From positions 1-12,872 of the forward strand of contig DKVN01000107.1 in the NCBI GenBank assembly GCA_002491225.1: DNA of 12,872 nucleotides, read 5' to 3'. The position numbers and the translations under genes are program-made. Every line of letters starts with the position of its first letter. The first letter of the stretch is position 1. This stretch comes from Faecalibacterium sp. UBA7177 (lineage in GTDB: Bacteria > Bacillota > Clostridia > Oscillospirales > Ruminococcaceae). Below are positions 1 to 7,295 of the stretch, one piece after another. The notes under the pieces are model-generated. The model did no database searches and was not told the DNA's origin. It worked only from the letters and a program-made list of their open reading frames with translations.

Positions 1-1731
1 TACCGGATCAACCGCGCGGGCGACGACGCCGCGGGTCTGGCCATCAGCGAGAAGATGAAGGCTCAGATCACCGGTCTTGAGACCGCCAGCGCCAACGCGC
101 AGGACGGCATCAGCCTGATCCAGACCGCCGAGGGCAACCTGAACGAAGTGCACGACATGCTGAACCGCATGGTGGAGCTTGCTTCCAAGAGCGCCAACGG
201 CACCTACACCAGCACCGAGCGTCAGGCCCTGCAGGACGAGATGGACCAGCTGCTCTCCGAAATCGACCGCATCAGCCAGAGCGCCAACTTCAACGGTACC
301 AAGCTGCTGGACGGCTCGATGTCCGACGCGATCAAGACCACCGGCGCCACCGACGTGACTCTGACCATGATTGCCGACGGTCAGAAAGCCGCGAACGCGC
401 AGCCCGGCATCTATTCCATCGACTTCTCCAACGCCAGCCTCACCAATACCAATGCCGGTACTCCCGCTACGGAGGCGGGTTTTACCGCTGGTACCAAAGT
501 TGCCGGCACTCCCGTTGATGGAGCCAATACTGTAGACCTTTCCGCTGCGTTGAATGCTGCCGGTGCAGCAGCTATCAAGGCCATTAACAATCTGAATGTT
601 GGCGGCGTAACCGTTGATTTGTCCGCTATTGATGTTGATGACGGTACCCCCGCTGCGGATGCTCTTGCAAAAATCAAGGGCGCAATTGACGCTGCAGTGA
701 CCGCAGCTAATACCGCAGGCGCCGCCGGCACTGCCAATTACAACAAGATTGAGAATGTTGTTGTAGCCGCAAACGGCACCACCGGTTTTACCGTTGCTTT
801 TGACACCACTCCTCAAACTTACAATGCTGCTCAAGCCGCTGTTCCCGGCGCAAACGTAACCGATGCGACCTTTACTGTCTTTGGAAAGACTCTCAATCTT
901 GGCGACATTGCCCCGGGTACTGTTAAGGGCGCTGACCTGGCCAAGCTGGTTGCTGACGCTTGGAATGCTCAGACCGGTGCTGCCAAGCAGCTGGACAATG
1001 TGGATGTCAATGCTACGGTCGAAGGTGATAAGGTCGTCTTTACGATGGCTAAGGCTCCGACTTCGCATACCGACGTTGCCGCTACCACTGGCGGTTTTTC
1101 CGGCGGCGATGGCACGACTTTGATCCAGAACAACGGCCATGAGATCACCGTCACCGTAAAGCAGGAGGCCGTAGGCGAAGCGGGCCGGCTGTACGGCCAG
1201 GCCAGCATGACCCTGACCAATGACGATGTCGTGGACGGCCGCACCCTCAAGATTGGCGACACCACCTATGAGGTCTCGCCGGACAGCTGCGAGGCGATGC
1301 GGGCCAATGTGAGCAAGCTGGGCCTGCACGATGTCATCATCCGCAACAAGGGCGCGGGCTCACAGCGCGGCGAGCTGTTCCTCTCCCGCTCGGAGAGCGA
1401 TGCCTCGGCCAACCAGCTCTCGGCCGACGCGGCCGCCGGGCAGCGCATCGAGGTGGTGCCGCTGGACGAGGACATCGACGAGCCGGTCACCTTCCTTAAG
1501 ATGGACATCGAGGGGGCCGAGTGGGATACCCTGCTCGGCTGCGAGAAGCTGATCACTCGCGACCGGCCCAAGCTGGCCATCTGCGTCTATCATGGGTACG
1601 ACGATTTGTGGCGCATCCCGGCGTTGATCGACAGCTTTTACCCCGATTACGAAATGTATCTGCGCCACTACGGCGGCAACCTGATCCCCACCGAGTTCGT
1701 GCTGCTCTGCCGCCCGGCCGACAAAAATTGA
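1..1731 (+). CDS. Flagellin N-terminal region fused in frame to a C-terminal FkbM-type methyltransferase fragment (5' partial)
   Basis: The frame is open from base 1 to TGA at 1729-1731 (576 visible residues), so the true start lies outside; about 35-40 flagellin residues are probably missing. Visible residues 1-118 are a classic flagellin D0/D1 N-terminus: RINRAGDDAAGLAISEKM at the edge, then QTAEGNLNEVHDMLNRMVELA and ANFNGTKLLDG. Residues about 120-422 are Ala/Thr/Gly/Asp-rich, like a flagellin variable domain, ending in a flagellin-like DGRTLKIGDTTYE. From about residue 423 the chain instead resembles the latter half of an FkbM-family (Methyltransf_21) methyltransferase: SPDSCEAMRANVSKLGL, the hallmark DIEGAE (502-507), KLAICVYH and YLRHYGG. 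The glycine-rich SAM motif I expected upstream is absent, and so are the flagellin C-terminal D1/D0 helices needed for filament assembly. It therefore looks like a recombination or assembly chimera, less likely a working bifunctional protein. Base composition dips in the variable part. Confidence 0.85.
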   Translation, partial: YRINRAGDDAAGLAISEKMKAQITGLETASANAQDGISLIQTAEGNLNEVHDMLNRMVELASKSANGTYTSTERQALQDEMDQLLSEIDRISQSANFNGTKLLDGSMSDAIKTTGATDVTLTMIADGQKAANAQPGIYSIDFSNASLTNTNAGTPATEAGFTAGTKVAGTPVDGANTVDLSAALNAAGAAAIKAINNLNVGGVTVDLSAIDVDDGTPAADALAKIKGAIDAAVTAANTAGAAGTANYNKIENVVVAANGTTGFTVAFDTTPQTYNAAQAAVPGANVTDATFTVFGKTLNLGDIAPGTVKGADLAKLVADAWNAQTGAAKQLDNVDVNATVEGDKVVFTMAKAPTSHTDVAATTGGFSGGDGTTLIQNNGHEITVTVKQEAVGEAGRLYGQASMTLTNDDVVDGRTLKIGDTTYEVSPDSCEAMRANVSKLGLHDVIIRNKGAGSQRGELFLSRSESDASANQLSADAAAGQRIEVVPLDEDIDEPVTFLKMDIEGAEWDTLLGCEKLITRDRPKLAICVYHGYDDLWRIPALIDSFYPDYEMYLRHYGGNLIPTEFVLLCRPADKN

Positions 1732-1758
1732 CCCGCCCATCACGCACACAATGCAACA

Positions 1759-1798
1759 GCAAGGGCCCCGCCGAACACCCGGCGGGGCCCTTGCCTTT
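1759..1798 (+). terminator. Hairpin terminator after the flagellin-methyltransferase frame
   Basis: A perfect 15-bp stem (1759-1773 with 1780-1794) closes a 6-nt loop, 27 bp after the stop codon, and is followed by a short T-containing stretch (ctttgatta). The stem is very stable but the T tract is weak. Its place between converging genes would let it work in either direction. Confidence 0.75.
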
Positions 1799-1833
1799 GA
1801 TTATCCTATCATAAAGCATCCCAAAACGGGGGC

Positions 1834-1854
1834 ATGGGGGGCTGTGCCCCCCAT
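1834..1854 (-). terminator. Possible terminator for the leftward GtrII-1 gene
   Basis: A perfect 9-bp inverted repeat, atggggggc and gccccccat, surrounds a 3-nt loop. Read leftward it lies about 100 bp past the GtrII-1 stop and is followed within a few bases by a TTTT run (1827-1824). It is shorter, and has a poorer T tract, than the other terminators here. Confidence 0.45.
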
Positions 1855-1924
1855 ATTTAGCCCTGGCCACAGCCCCGCACGGTTCGCCTTCCGGCGTGCG
1901 CAGCGCCTGCCCGCGCCGCGCCTT

Positions 1925-1951
1925 CCCGCACCGCGCGCGCCCGCACCGCGC
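1925..1951. repeat. Two copies of a 12-bp GC-rich direct repeat
   Basis: cccgcaccgcgc occurs at 1925-1936 and again at 1940-1951, a 15-bp period, just downstream of the leftward GtrII-1 stop. The stretch from 1855 to 1957 is otherwise GC-rich non-coding DNA with no recognised gene. Confidence 0.5.
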
Positions 1952-1957
1952 CCGCCC

Positions 1958-3502
1958 TTAAAACTTGACGACCGCCGCGCCCTCTACCATGCGGATCGAG
2001 CCATCGTCCGGGTAGGCGGGCATCTCCCGCACCTCGGGGCGGTCGATATAATCGGCCGGGTCGAGGTAGTGCGGCGCGTAGCCGAGGTAATAGTTGAGCA
2101 GATACCGATCCGCGTAGGAGTGATAATCCAGCCGGACGCCGATCAGCTCGTTGAAATTCTCGTGCTTCCACTGGCCGGGGGTGCTGCGGTCCCAGCCGTC
2201 CTCATAAATAAAGACGACCTCGGTCCATTCGCTGAAGCCGGGCAGGCTGCGGATCTGGGTGCTGATCGAGGTCCAGTAGGCCACATGGCGGCTGTGGTTG
2301 ATCTGCATGTCCAGATAGATCTCGTTGGCCTGCCGCGCGTACAGGAAGGCCAGCGCCGCCACCAGGCAGACGCAGACCCACCGCCCGGCGTTGTGCAGCC
2401 GGACCAGCAACGGCACGCCCGCCGCCTGCGGGTCCCGGCCGGTGTTCCACCGCTCGCAGAGGGACAGGAACACCAGCGGCACCAGGCACATGGGGTAGAA
2501 CATCAGGGTGTGGATGTAGCTCTGCCCGGCCAGGCAGATCAGATTCACCCCGATCGGGAAGAGGGCGATCATCACAAGGCCCAGCCCGGCCTCGAGGGCC
2601 TTTTTGCGCCGCAGCTGCCGCACCGCCAGCACCAGGATCAGCAGGATGCCCAGCCACTCGCAGCTGGTCATCAAAAAGCGCAGGGAGGGCGTTTCGGTGA
2701 TGCCGTTGGCAGGGTCCCGCCAGACATAAAAGAACCACTCGTAGGCCCGATGGATGTACTCGGGCAGCGCCCCGATGGAAAACTCATGCATCCGGCCAGA
2801 AAACTCGGTGTTGACGCTCTGCGCCGTACAGGCCAGGTAGTTGATGAGGAAATACAGCCCCGAGCCCCCCGCCAGAACCGCCAGATCGCACAGCCCGGTG
2901 ACAAAAACCCGGTTCGCGCGGGCGTCCGGCTCCATGCACTGCAAAAAGAGATCATAGACCAGCAGTGCCGGAACCAGCCCGAAAAACGCCTGATAGAGCC
3001 CCAGCGAGAAGGCGATGCAGACCACCGCCCCCAGCCGCCCCCAGAGCCCCTTGCGGCAGAACCGCACGGCCAGGATGCAGAGCAGCACCGCGAGGGTGTA
3101 GGCGTCGCTGGTGAACATGTACGCAAACATGCAGACAACGGTAGGGAAGGCGATCATGCTCGTCCCGGCCAGCGCGCAGAAGAGCGGGCTCTTCAGCCGC
3201 AGGATCTCGACGAGCTGCATCGCCGCGATCGAAAAGAGCAGCATCGAGAGCAGCCCCAGCATCCAGGGGCTGCTGAAGGTGCCGTCCAGCATGCCGACAA
3301 TCGGCAGTGCCCAGCGGCCCAACTCAAAGCTGACCCCTTTGTCCCAAAGGCAGACCAGGTCGTCCGGGTTGGGCAGCTTGTTGGCAAACATATACCCGTG
3401 CGCAAACAGCCCCGCCAGCCAGACGCCCGCAAAGGCGTACCATTGGCGGCGCGGGATCTTTTTCAGCCTGCCCACAAACGCTTCCGGGGTCCATCCTTCC
3501 AT
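1958..3502 (-). CDS. GtrII-type polytopic membrane glucosyltransferase, paralogue 1 (GtrII-1)
   Basis: The 514-residue protein resembles the GtrII family of GT-C-like enzymes, which in known members transfer glucose from a polyprenyl-phosphate donor to a surface glycan at the outer membrane face. A short cytoplasmic start (ending RRQWYAF) leads into a hydrophobic helix, then PNPDDL with an Asp pair at residues 47-48 in the first predicted outer loop, where such enzymes usually keep an acidic catalytic residue. Many hydrophobic segments follow, with conserved FAYMFTSDAY and GLYQAFFGL, and a soluble C-terminal tail of roughly 120 residues ending YPDDGSIRMVEGAAVVKF. I chose ATG 3502 because GAGGAGG precedes it by 7 nt and because it matches the paralogue at 7679-9235 from residue 1; the open frame further upstream is low-complexity. 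It lies 85 bp after the ABC exporter gene and may share its transcript. The acceptor is unknown, and no GtrA or GtrB partner is visible. Confidence 0.85.
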   Translation of the reverse strand: MEGWTPEAFVGRLKKIPRRQWYAFAGVWLAGLFAHGYMFANKLPNPDDLVCLWDKGVSFELGRWALPIVGMLDGTFSSPWMLGLLSMLLFSIAAMQLVEILRLKSPLFCALAGTSMIAFPTVVCMFAYMFTSDAYTLAVLLCILAVRFCRKGLWGRLGAVVCIAFSLGLYQAFFGLVPALLVYDLFLQCMEPDARANRVFVTGLCDLAVLAGGSGLYFLINYLACTAQSVNTEFSGRMHEFSIGALPEYIHRAYEWFFYVWRDPANGITETPSLRFLMTSCEWLGILLILVLAVRQLRRKKALEAGLGLVMIALFPIGVNLICLAGQSYIHTLMFYPMCLVPLVFLSLCERWNTGRDPQAAGVPLLVRLHNAGRWVCVCLVAALAFLYARQANEIYLDMQINHSRHVAYWTSISTQIRSLPGFSEWTEVVFIYEDGWDRSTPGQWKHENFNELIGVRLDYHSYADRYLLNYYLGYAPHYLDPADYIDRPEVREMPAYPDDGSIRMVEGAAVVKF

Positions 3503-3537
3503 ACTGCATCCTCCTCTTTTTACGTTCCTCCCCCTGC

Positions 3538-3578
3538 GGCCCGCCGCGCCCCGGTTCGGGACACTCTGCGGCGGGGCC
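3538..3578 (-). other. GC-rich hairpin between the ABC exporter and GtrII-1 genes
   Basis: Arms 3538-3547 and 3568-3578 pair over 10 bp with one bulged base. No T run follows on the leftward transcript, so it does not look like a terminator. It could stabilise or process a joint message. Confidence 0.35.
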
Positions 3579-3587
3579 GCGCGGGGG

Positions 3588-5372
3588 TCAGGCTTCGCAC
3601 TCTGCGGGCTGCTGCCCGCCTGCAATGCCGTTCCACAGCCGGTAGTAGGTGCCGCGCCGGGCGAGCAGCTGCTCGTGGGTGCCCTCCTCCTCGATGCCCT
3701 CCTTGCCCAGCACCAGGATGCGGTCGGCATGCTGGATGGTGGTGAGCCGGTGGGCGATGGTGAGGGTGGTGCGGCCGTGGGCCAGCGCCTCAAGGCTCTG
3801 GCCCACCAGCAGCTCGCTCTCGTTGTCCAGCGCGCTTGTGGCCTCGTCCAGAATCAGCAGCGGCGGGTTTTTGAGGAACACCCGCGCGATGGAAATGCGC
3901 TGCTTCTGCCCGCCGGAGAGCTTGACCCCCCGCTCGCCGACATAGGTGTCGTAGCCGTCCTTCAGCTGGGCGATGAACTCGTGCGCCCCGGCCATCCGGG
4001 CGGCCGCCTCGATCTCGGCGTCGGTCGCGCCCGGCTTGCCGTAGGCGATGTTCTCCCGCACGCTGCCGCTGAAGAGATAGACATCCTGCTGCACGATGCC
4101 GATCGCCCCGCGCAGGCTCTTGAGGGTGACGGTGCGGATGTCCTGCCCGTCGATGAGGATGCGCCCGCCGGTGACATCGTAAAAGCGGGGGATCAGGCTG
4201 CAGAGGGTGGTTTTGCCGCCGCCCGAGGGCCCCACCAGCGCCAGCTTTTCGCCCGGGCGCACCGCAAGGTTGACATGGCGCAGCACCTTGTTGTGGTCGT
4301 CCGGGTACTCGAAGCTGACATCCTCTAAGGTGATCGCCCCGGCGGTGACCACCAGCTCGGCCGCGCCCGGCTCGTCGAGGATGTCGATGTCGGAATCCAT
4401 GATCTCGTAAAAGCGCTCGATGCCGGTCATGCCGCGCTGGAACTGCTCGGCAAACTCGACGATGCGGCGGATGGTGGCGATCAGGGTGGTGACATAGAGC
4501 ATGTAGGCCACGAGGTCCCCCGGGCCGATCCAGCCGTTGACCAGAAACAGCCCGCCCGCCACGATCACCACCAGATACATCAGCCCGTCGAAGAGGCGGG
4601 TGGAGGTCTGGAAGGCGGCCATGTAGCCGTAGGTCTTTTTCTTGATGGCCTCGAAGGCGCGGTTGCCCTGCTCGAACTTCTCCTTTTCCAGCTCCTCGGC
4701 GGCAAAGGCCTTGACCACCCGCTCGCCGAGCAGGCTGTCCTCGATCTGGGCGTTCAGCTCGCCGATCTGCTGGCGCTGGCGGCGGAAGGCCGCCCGCAGC
4801 CGGTGGTTGAGGGTGGTGGAGACCACCGCCATCAGCGGCACGCAGGCAAAGAGGATGAGGGTCAGCGGCACGCTCGAGCGGCAGAGGATCAAAAAGGAGG
4901 CGGTGATCTTGAGCCCCGCGATGAAGAACTCCTCGGGGCAGTGGTGGGAGAACTCGGTCACATCAAACAGATCGTTGGTGATGCGGCCCATGATCTGGCC
5001 CACCTTGGTGTTGGAATAATAGGTGTCGCTGAGCTTTTGCAGATGGTCGAAGGCGTCCCGGCGCATGTCGGTCTCGATATAAACGCCCATCACATGGCCC
5101 ATGTCGGCCATGAAAAAGTTGGCCGCGCCGTCGATCAGCCGCAGCACCAGATACAGCGCCCCCAACTGGAGGATGATCCGGGCCGAGAGCAGCGAGGCAT
5201 CGCTCATGGCGGCGTTGGTGAGGTAGCGCATGATCAGCGGCAGCACCATCTCGCAGAGGGTGGTGAGGGCGGCGCAGAAAAGGTCCATTGCCACGATCTT
5301 TTTGTATTTGGCAAGGTAGGGCCAGAACCGGCGGATGAGCTCCCGGCTTTTGGCCGAGCGGGTCGGCTGCAT
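3588..5372 (-). CDS. ABC exporter, fused membrane and ATPase domains (MsbA/Sav1866 type)
   Basis: The 594-residue protein is a complete half-transporter expected to work as a homodimer in the cytoplasmic membrane. An N-terminal transmembrane domain (about residues 25-310) contains the family's helix and coupling-loop pattern, including YYSNTKVGQIMGRITND and GERVVKAFAAEE. The nucleotide-binding domain has every core motif: Walker A GPSGGGKT (381-388), Q-loop at VQQDVYLFSG (Q429), signature LSGGQ (485-489), Walker B LLILDE with catalytic E510, and the switch His in IAHRLTT (H541). It should therefore be active. ATG 5372 is preceded by AAGGAG about 9 nt upstream. It lies 127 bp after the SGNH lipoprotein gene, with a terminator between, and 85 bp before GtrII-1. 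The substrate cannot be read from sequence: lipid, lipid-linked glycan, peptide or drug are all possible. The glycosyltransferase neighbour hints at an envelope component. Confidence 0.93.
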   Translation of the reverse strand: MQPTRSAKSRELIRRFWPYLAKYKKIVAMDLFCAALTTLCEMVLPLIMRYLTNAAMSDASLLSARIILQLGALYLVLRLIDGAANFFMADMGHVMGVYIETDMRRDAFDHLQKLSDTYYSNTKVGQIMGRITNDLFDVTEFSHHCPEEFFIAGLKITASFLILCRSSVPLTLILFACVPLMAVVSTTLNHRLRAAFRRQRQQIGELNAQIEDSLLGERVVKAFAAEELEKEKFEQGNRAFEAIKKKTYGYMAAFQTSTRLFDGLMYLVVIVAGGLFLVNGWIGPGDLVAYMLYVTTLIATIRRIVEFAEQFQRGMTGIERFYEIMDSDIDILDEPGAAELVVTAGAITLEDVSFEYPDDHNKVLRHVNLAVRPGEKLALVGPSGGGKTTLCSLIPRFYDVTGGRILIDGQDIRTVTLKSLRGAIGIVQQDVYLFSGSVRENIAYGKPGATDAEIEAAARMAGAHEFIAQLKDGYDTYVGERGVKLSGGQKQRISIARVFLKNPPLLILDEATSALDNESELLVGQSLEALAHGRTTLTIAHRLTTIQHADRILVLGKEGIEEEGTHEQLLARRGTYYRLWNGIAGGQQPAECEA

Positions 5373-5423
5373 GTGGGATTGCTCCTTTCTCGGGGTTTGC
5401 GGGGTTTGCGCTGTGACAGAAAA

Positions 5424-5456
5424 GGGCCGACAGGGGCAAACGCGGCCTGTCGGCCC
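5424..5456 (-). terminator. Intrinsic terminator of the SGNH lipoprotein gene
   Basis: A perfect 11-bp stem (5424-5434 with 5446-5456) has an 11-nt loop. Read leftward the last stem base is followed directly by TTTTCTGTC. It starts 43 bp after the lipoprotein stop and separates it from the ABC exporter gene. Confidence 0.85.
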
Positions 5457-5499
5457 AACCGGTCAGATAGAATGTGTCAAAGGGCCGCGGACAGGCCGA

Positions 5500-7146
5500 T
5501 CAGCCCTCGGGGGTGGGGGCGTCGTTCGAGGGGGTGTCCGGGGTATCCGGGGTCGTCGGTTCGGTCGGCGTCGGATTGTCCGGCGTATCCGGCGAATCGG
5601 GGTTGTCCGGTGTGTCCGGGTTGCCCGGGTTCTCGGTCGGCGGCGGGTCCGGGTTTACCGGCTCGGTCGGAGGCGCAGTCGGCGCCGTCTCGTGAGTGTG
5701 CCCGTCCAAGGTGCTGTTGCCGCAGGTGGGGCACTTGTTGGGGCAGTTTGTGGAGAGATGCCCGGTCTGCCCGCAGACAGAGCAGGGCAGCGCATACCCG
5801 CAGACGGTGCAGCGGCCGGTTCCATCATAGCTGTGCTGGCCGGTGGCGGCCAGGGTCTCGGTCTTCTCCACCTTGCAGACCCGGCAGCGGTAGTGGGCCG
5901 AGCCGTCCTGCGCGCAGGTGGGCTCGGTGCGCTCCAGCTCCTCCCAGTCGTGGTACTGGCACTCGGCCCTGGCAAAGCAGGCGGTGATCACGATGCCGTT
6001 GGCGTCGGCGTCGCCCGGCACCGTAAAGGTGAGGGTGGCGCTCTCCCCGGCGCTGCCGTAGCTGACTGCCCAGTGGTCAAACCGCCAGCCCTCGTCCGGC
6101 ACGGCGGTCACGGTCGAGCAGGATTGGCCCTTTTTCACCTTCTGGCTGGTCGTGCCATCGATATGGCCGCCCTCGGTGGCCACAAACTCCACCGGCACCC
6201 GCGCGCCGCGCACCGCGATCGGGTCCTGGCTGATGAGCCCCGGCGGCACCCCCTCGGCCTTGGGAATCGCCTTGAGCGGCTTGGGGCGGGTGTCCTCGGT
6301 ACTGTAGGCGTGGGTGCGGATATACCGGAACAGGGCGGTGACCCCCTCCTTGGAGAGGTGCACCCCGTCGCCGAGGGTATAGTCCTTGCGGGCCCAGCCA
6401 GTGTCGGGATCCTTGAGGGCCTCGCTGGTGTCCAGGAACTTGTAGCCCTCCTCCTTGCACATCTCGGCGATGGCGGCGTTGAAGGCGTCCACCTGCTTCA
6501 TCGAGAGGCTGCTGTTCTCGCGCTGACGGTCGAGCGGGGGCACCGCGCTGACGATGATGTCGGCGTACTCGTAGGCCTTGTGGATGGCGGCGATGCCGTC
6601 GCGGTAGCTTTTGATGAAGCTCTCGACACCGCCGCCGAGGTTGTTGGTGCCAAAGCAGATGATGATGCGGCGGGGCTGCATCAGGGCCACCGCCTCGGGC
6701 ATGGTTACCGGGGCGGAGTAGCCCTTGAACTGCATGCACTTGAGGCTGGTGATCGCCCCCGCGCCCATGCTCACCACCCCGATGTTGTTGCCAAGGCCGG
6801 TAAAGGCCCTGCCGTCCTCATCGGCGTACATCATGTAGCGGTAGGTGTTGGAGTCGCCCAGAAAGAGGGTCTCGTCCAGATACTCCCGCCCGGCGTCCTC
6901 GGTCTCCTCCAGCACGGTGCCGCTGAAGGCGGCCTTGTCGATGACCCCGGCAGCGGCGTCATAGTCGGCGTCGTCGTCCGGGCCGGAGGCGGCGCTGGAG
7001 GAGGCGGGCTCGCCGGACGCGGCGGAGGATGCGGGGGCGTCGCCGTCCCCGCATCCGGTCAGGGTCAGGGCCAGCGTCAGCAGCAGGCAGCAGGCGGCCC
7101 GCATCCGGCCGCTGCGCAGCGGCCGGGCTTGATCCGATCGTTTCAT
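5500..7146 (-). CDS. Surface lipoprotein with SGNH/GDSL hydrolase domain, InlB-repeat-like domain and Cys-rich, Pro-rich C-terminus
   Basis: The 548-residue protein starts with a basic N-region, a hydrophobic core and lipobox LTGC, so Cys32 should be lipidated and the rest exposed outside. An Ala/Ser/Gly/Asp linker follows. The SGNH domain spans about residues 90-280: FLGDSN with nucleophile S99, GTNN at 166-169, and DGVH giving D260 and H263. Such enzymes usually cleave or transfer ester groups, for example acetyl groups on glycans. Residues about 325-395 (KKGQSCSTVTAVPDEGWRFDHW) resemble the bacterial InlB B-repeat. Residues 399-477 carry paired-Cys elements, including one spaced CX2CX4HX4C (455-468). 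The last 56 residues are Pro/Asp/Thr repeats. The start at 7146 has only a modest GGA-type site; Met15, at the edge of the hydrophobic core, is the alternative. It lies downstream of GtrII-2 but is separated from it by a terminator and the 7296-7512 element. The substrate is unknown. Confidence 0.88.
   Translation of the reverse strand: MKRSDQARPLRSGRMRAACCLLLTLALTLTGCGDGDAPASSAASGEPASSSAASGPDDDADYDAAAGVIDKAAFSGTVLEETEDAGREYLDETLFLGDSNTYRYMMYADEDGRAFTGLGNNIGVVSMGAGAITSLKCMQFKGYSAPVTMPEAVALMQPRRIIICFGTNNLGGGVESFIKSYRDGIAAIHKAYEYADIIVSAVPPLDRQRENSSLSMKQVDAFNAAIAEMCKEEGYKFLDTSEALKDPDTGWARKDYTLGDGVHLSKEGVTALFRYIRTHAYSTEDTRPKPLKAIPKAEGVPPGLISQDPIAVRGARVPVEFVATEGGHIDGTTSQKVKKGQSCSTVTAVPDEGWRFDHWAVSYGSAGESATLTFTVPGDADANGIVITACFARAECQYHDWEELERTEPTCAQDGSAHYRCRVCKVEKTETLAATGQHSYDGTGRCTVCGYALPCSVCGQTGHLSTNCPNKCPTCGNSTLDGHTHETAPTAPPTEPVNPDPPPTENPGNPDTPDNPDSPDTPDNPTPTEPTTPDTPDTPSNDAPTPEG
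5503..5670 (-). repeat. Pro-Asp-Thr low-complexity coding repeats
   Basis: The last 56 codons of the lipoprotein use a short degenerate unit, mostly PDT, PDN, PDS or PTE, visible in DNA as recurring tccgggg-like 9-mers with near-identical spacing. Such tracts act as extended stalks through the wall and can change length by slipped replication. A length difference between strains is expected but not shown here. Confidence 0.7.
7105..7126. repeat. 22-bp perfect palindrome inside the lipoprotein start region
   Basis: The arms ccggccgctgc (7105-7115) and gcagcggccgg (7116-7126) are exact reverse complements. It lies between the upstream start codon (7146) and Met15 of the lipoprotein. In RNA it would give a 9-bp stem with a 4-nt loop about 20 nt past the first AUG. 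Confidence 0.6.
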
Positions 7147-7295
7147 AGTATCCTACGCTTTCTTCCATCTGGGGCCGGTTCGGGGCGCAGCCCCGCCCGG
7201 CGGCCCGGCGGATCCCGCCGGGCACATCCCGAAAATTTTGTGTGGCGCGGGAGAAGCATCCCCGGCCCGGCCCGGGCAGCGCCGCCCTCCCACAA
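7147..7295 (-). other. Leader region of the SGNH lipoprotein gene, with two GC hairpins
   Basis: There is no gene here. Two compact inverted repeats occur: CGGGGC and GCCCCG around gca (7181-7195), and a perfect 9-bp stem around a 3-nt loop (7203-7223). Neither has a T run after it in the leftward direction, so they look like leader-RNA structure rather than terminators. I could not find a convincing sigma-A promoter. A weak TAGAAT (7553-7548, leftward) lies beyond the 7296-7512 element, so that element may be part of the leader. Confidence 0.4.

Noticed and set aside
1..1731. A working flagellin-methyltransferase bifunctional enzyme
   Set aside because: The SAM-binding motif I and the flagellin C-terminal assembly helices are both missing, so activity of either half is doubtful. 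I report the fusion but not this function.
1751..3745. Very long rightward open frame opposite GtrII-1
   Set aside because: Its translation is Arg/Pro/Gln/Ala-rich with no domain, and it is the mirror of a real membrane-protein gene. High GC at third positions removes stop codons on the opposite strand. The same holds for the long antisense frames at 5335-7407, 7793-9268 and 10489-11784.
3503..3793. Longer N-terminus for GtrII-1 starting at 3793
   Set aside because: The extra stretch is Pro/Ser/Arg low-complexity sequence overlapping the end of the ABC exporter gene in another frame. ATG 3502 has a strong ribosome site and matches the paralogue.
5520..5660. CRISPR-like array
   Set aside because: The short 9-bp periodic repeats are degenerate Pro-Asp-Thr codons with no unique spacers.
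5743..5784. Nucleic-acid-binding zinc knuckle in the lipoprotein
   Set aside because: The spacing fits, but the protein has a lipobox and should lie outside the cell, and the neighbouring Cys pairs look like common Firmicutes surface repeats.
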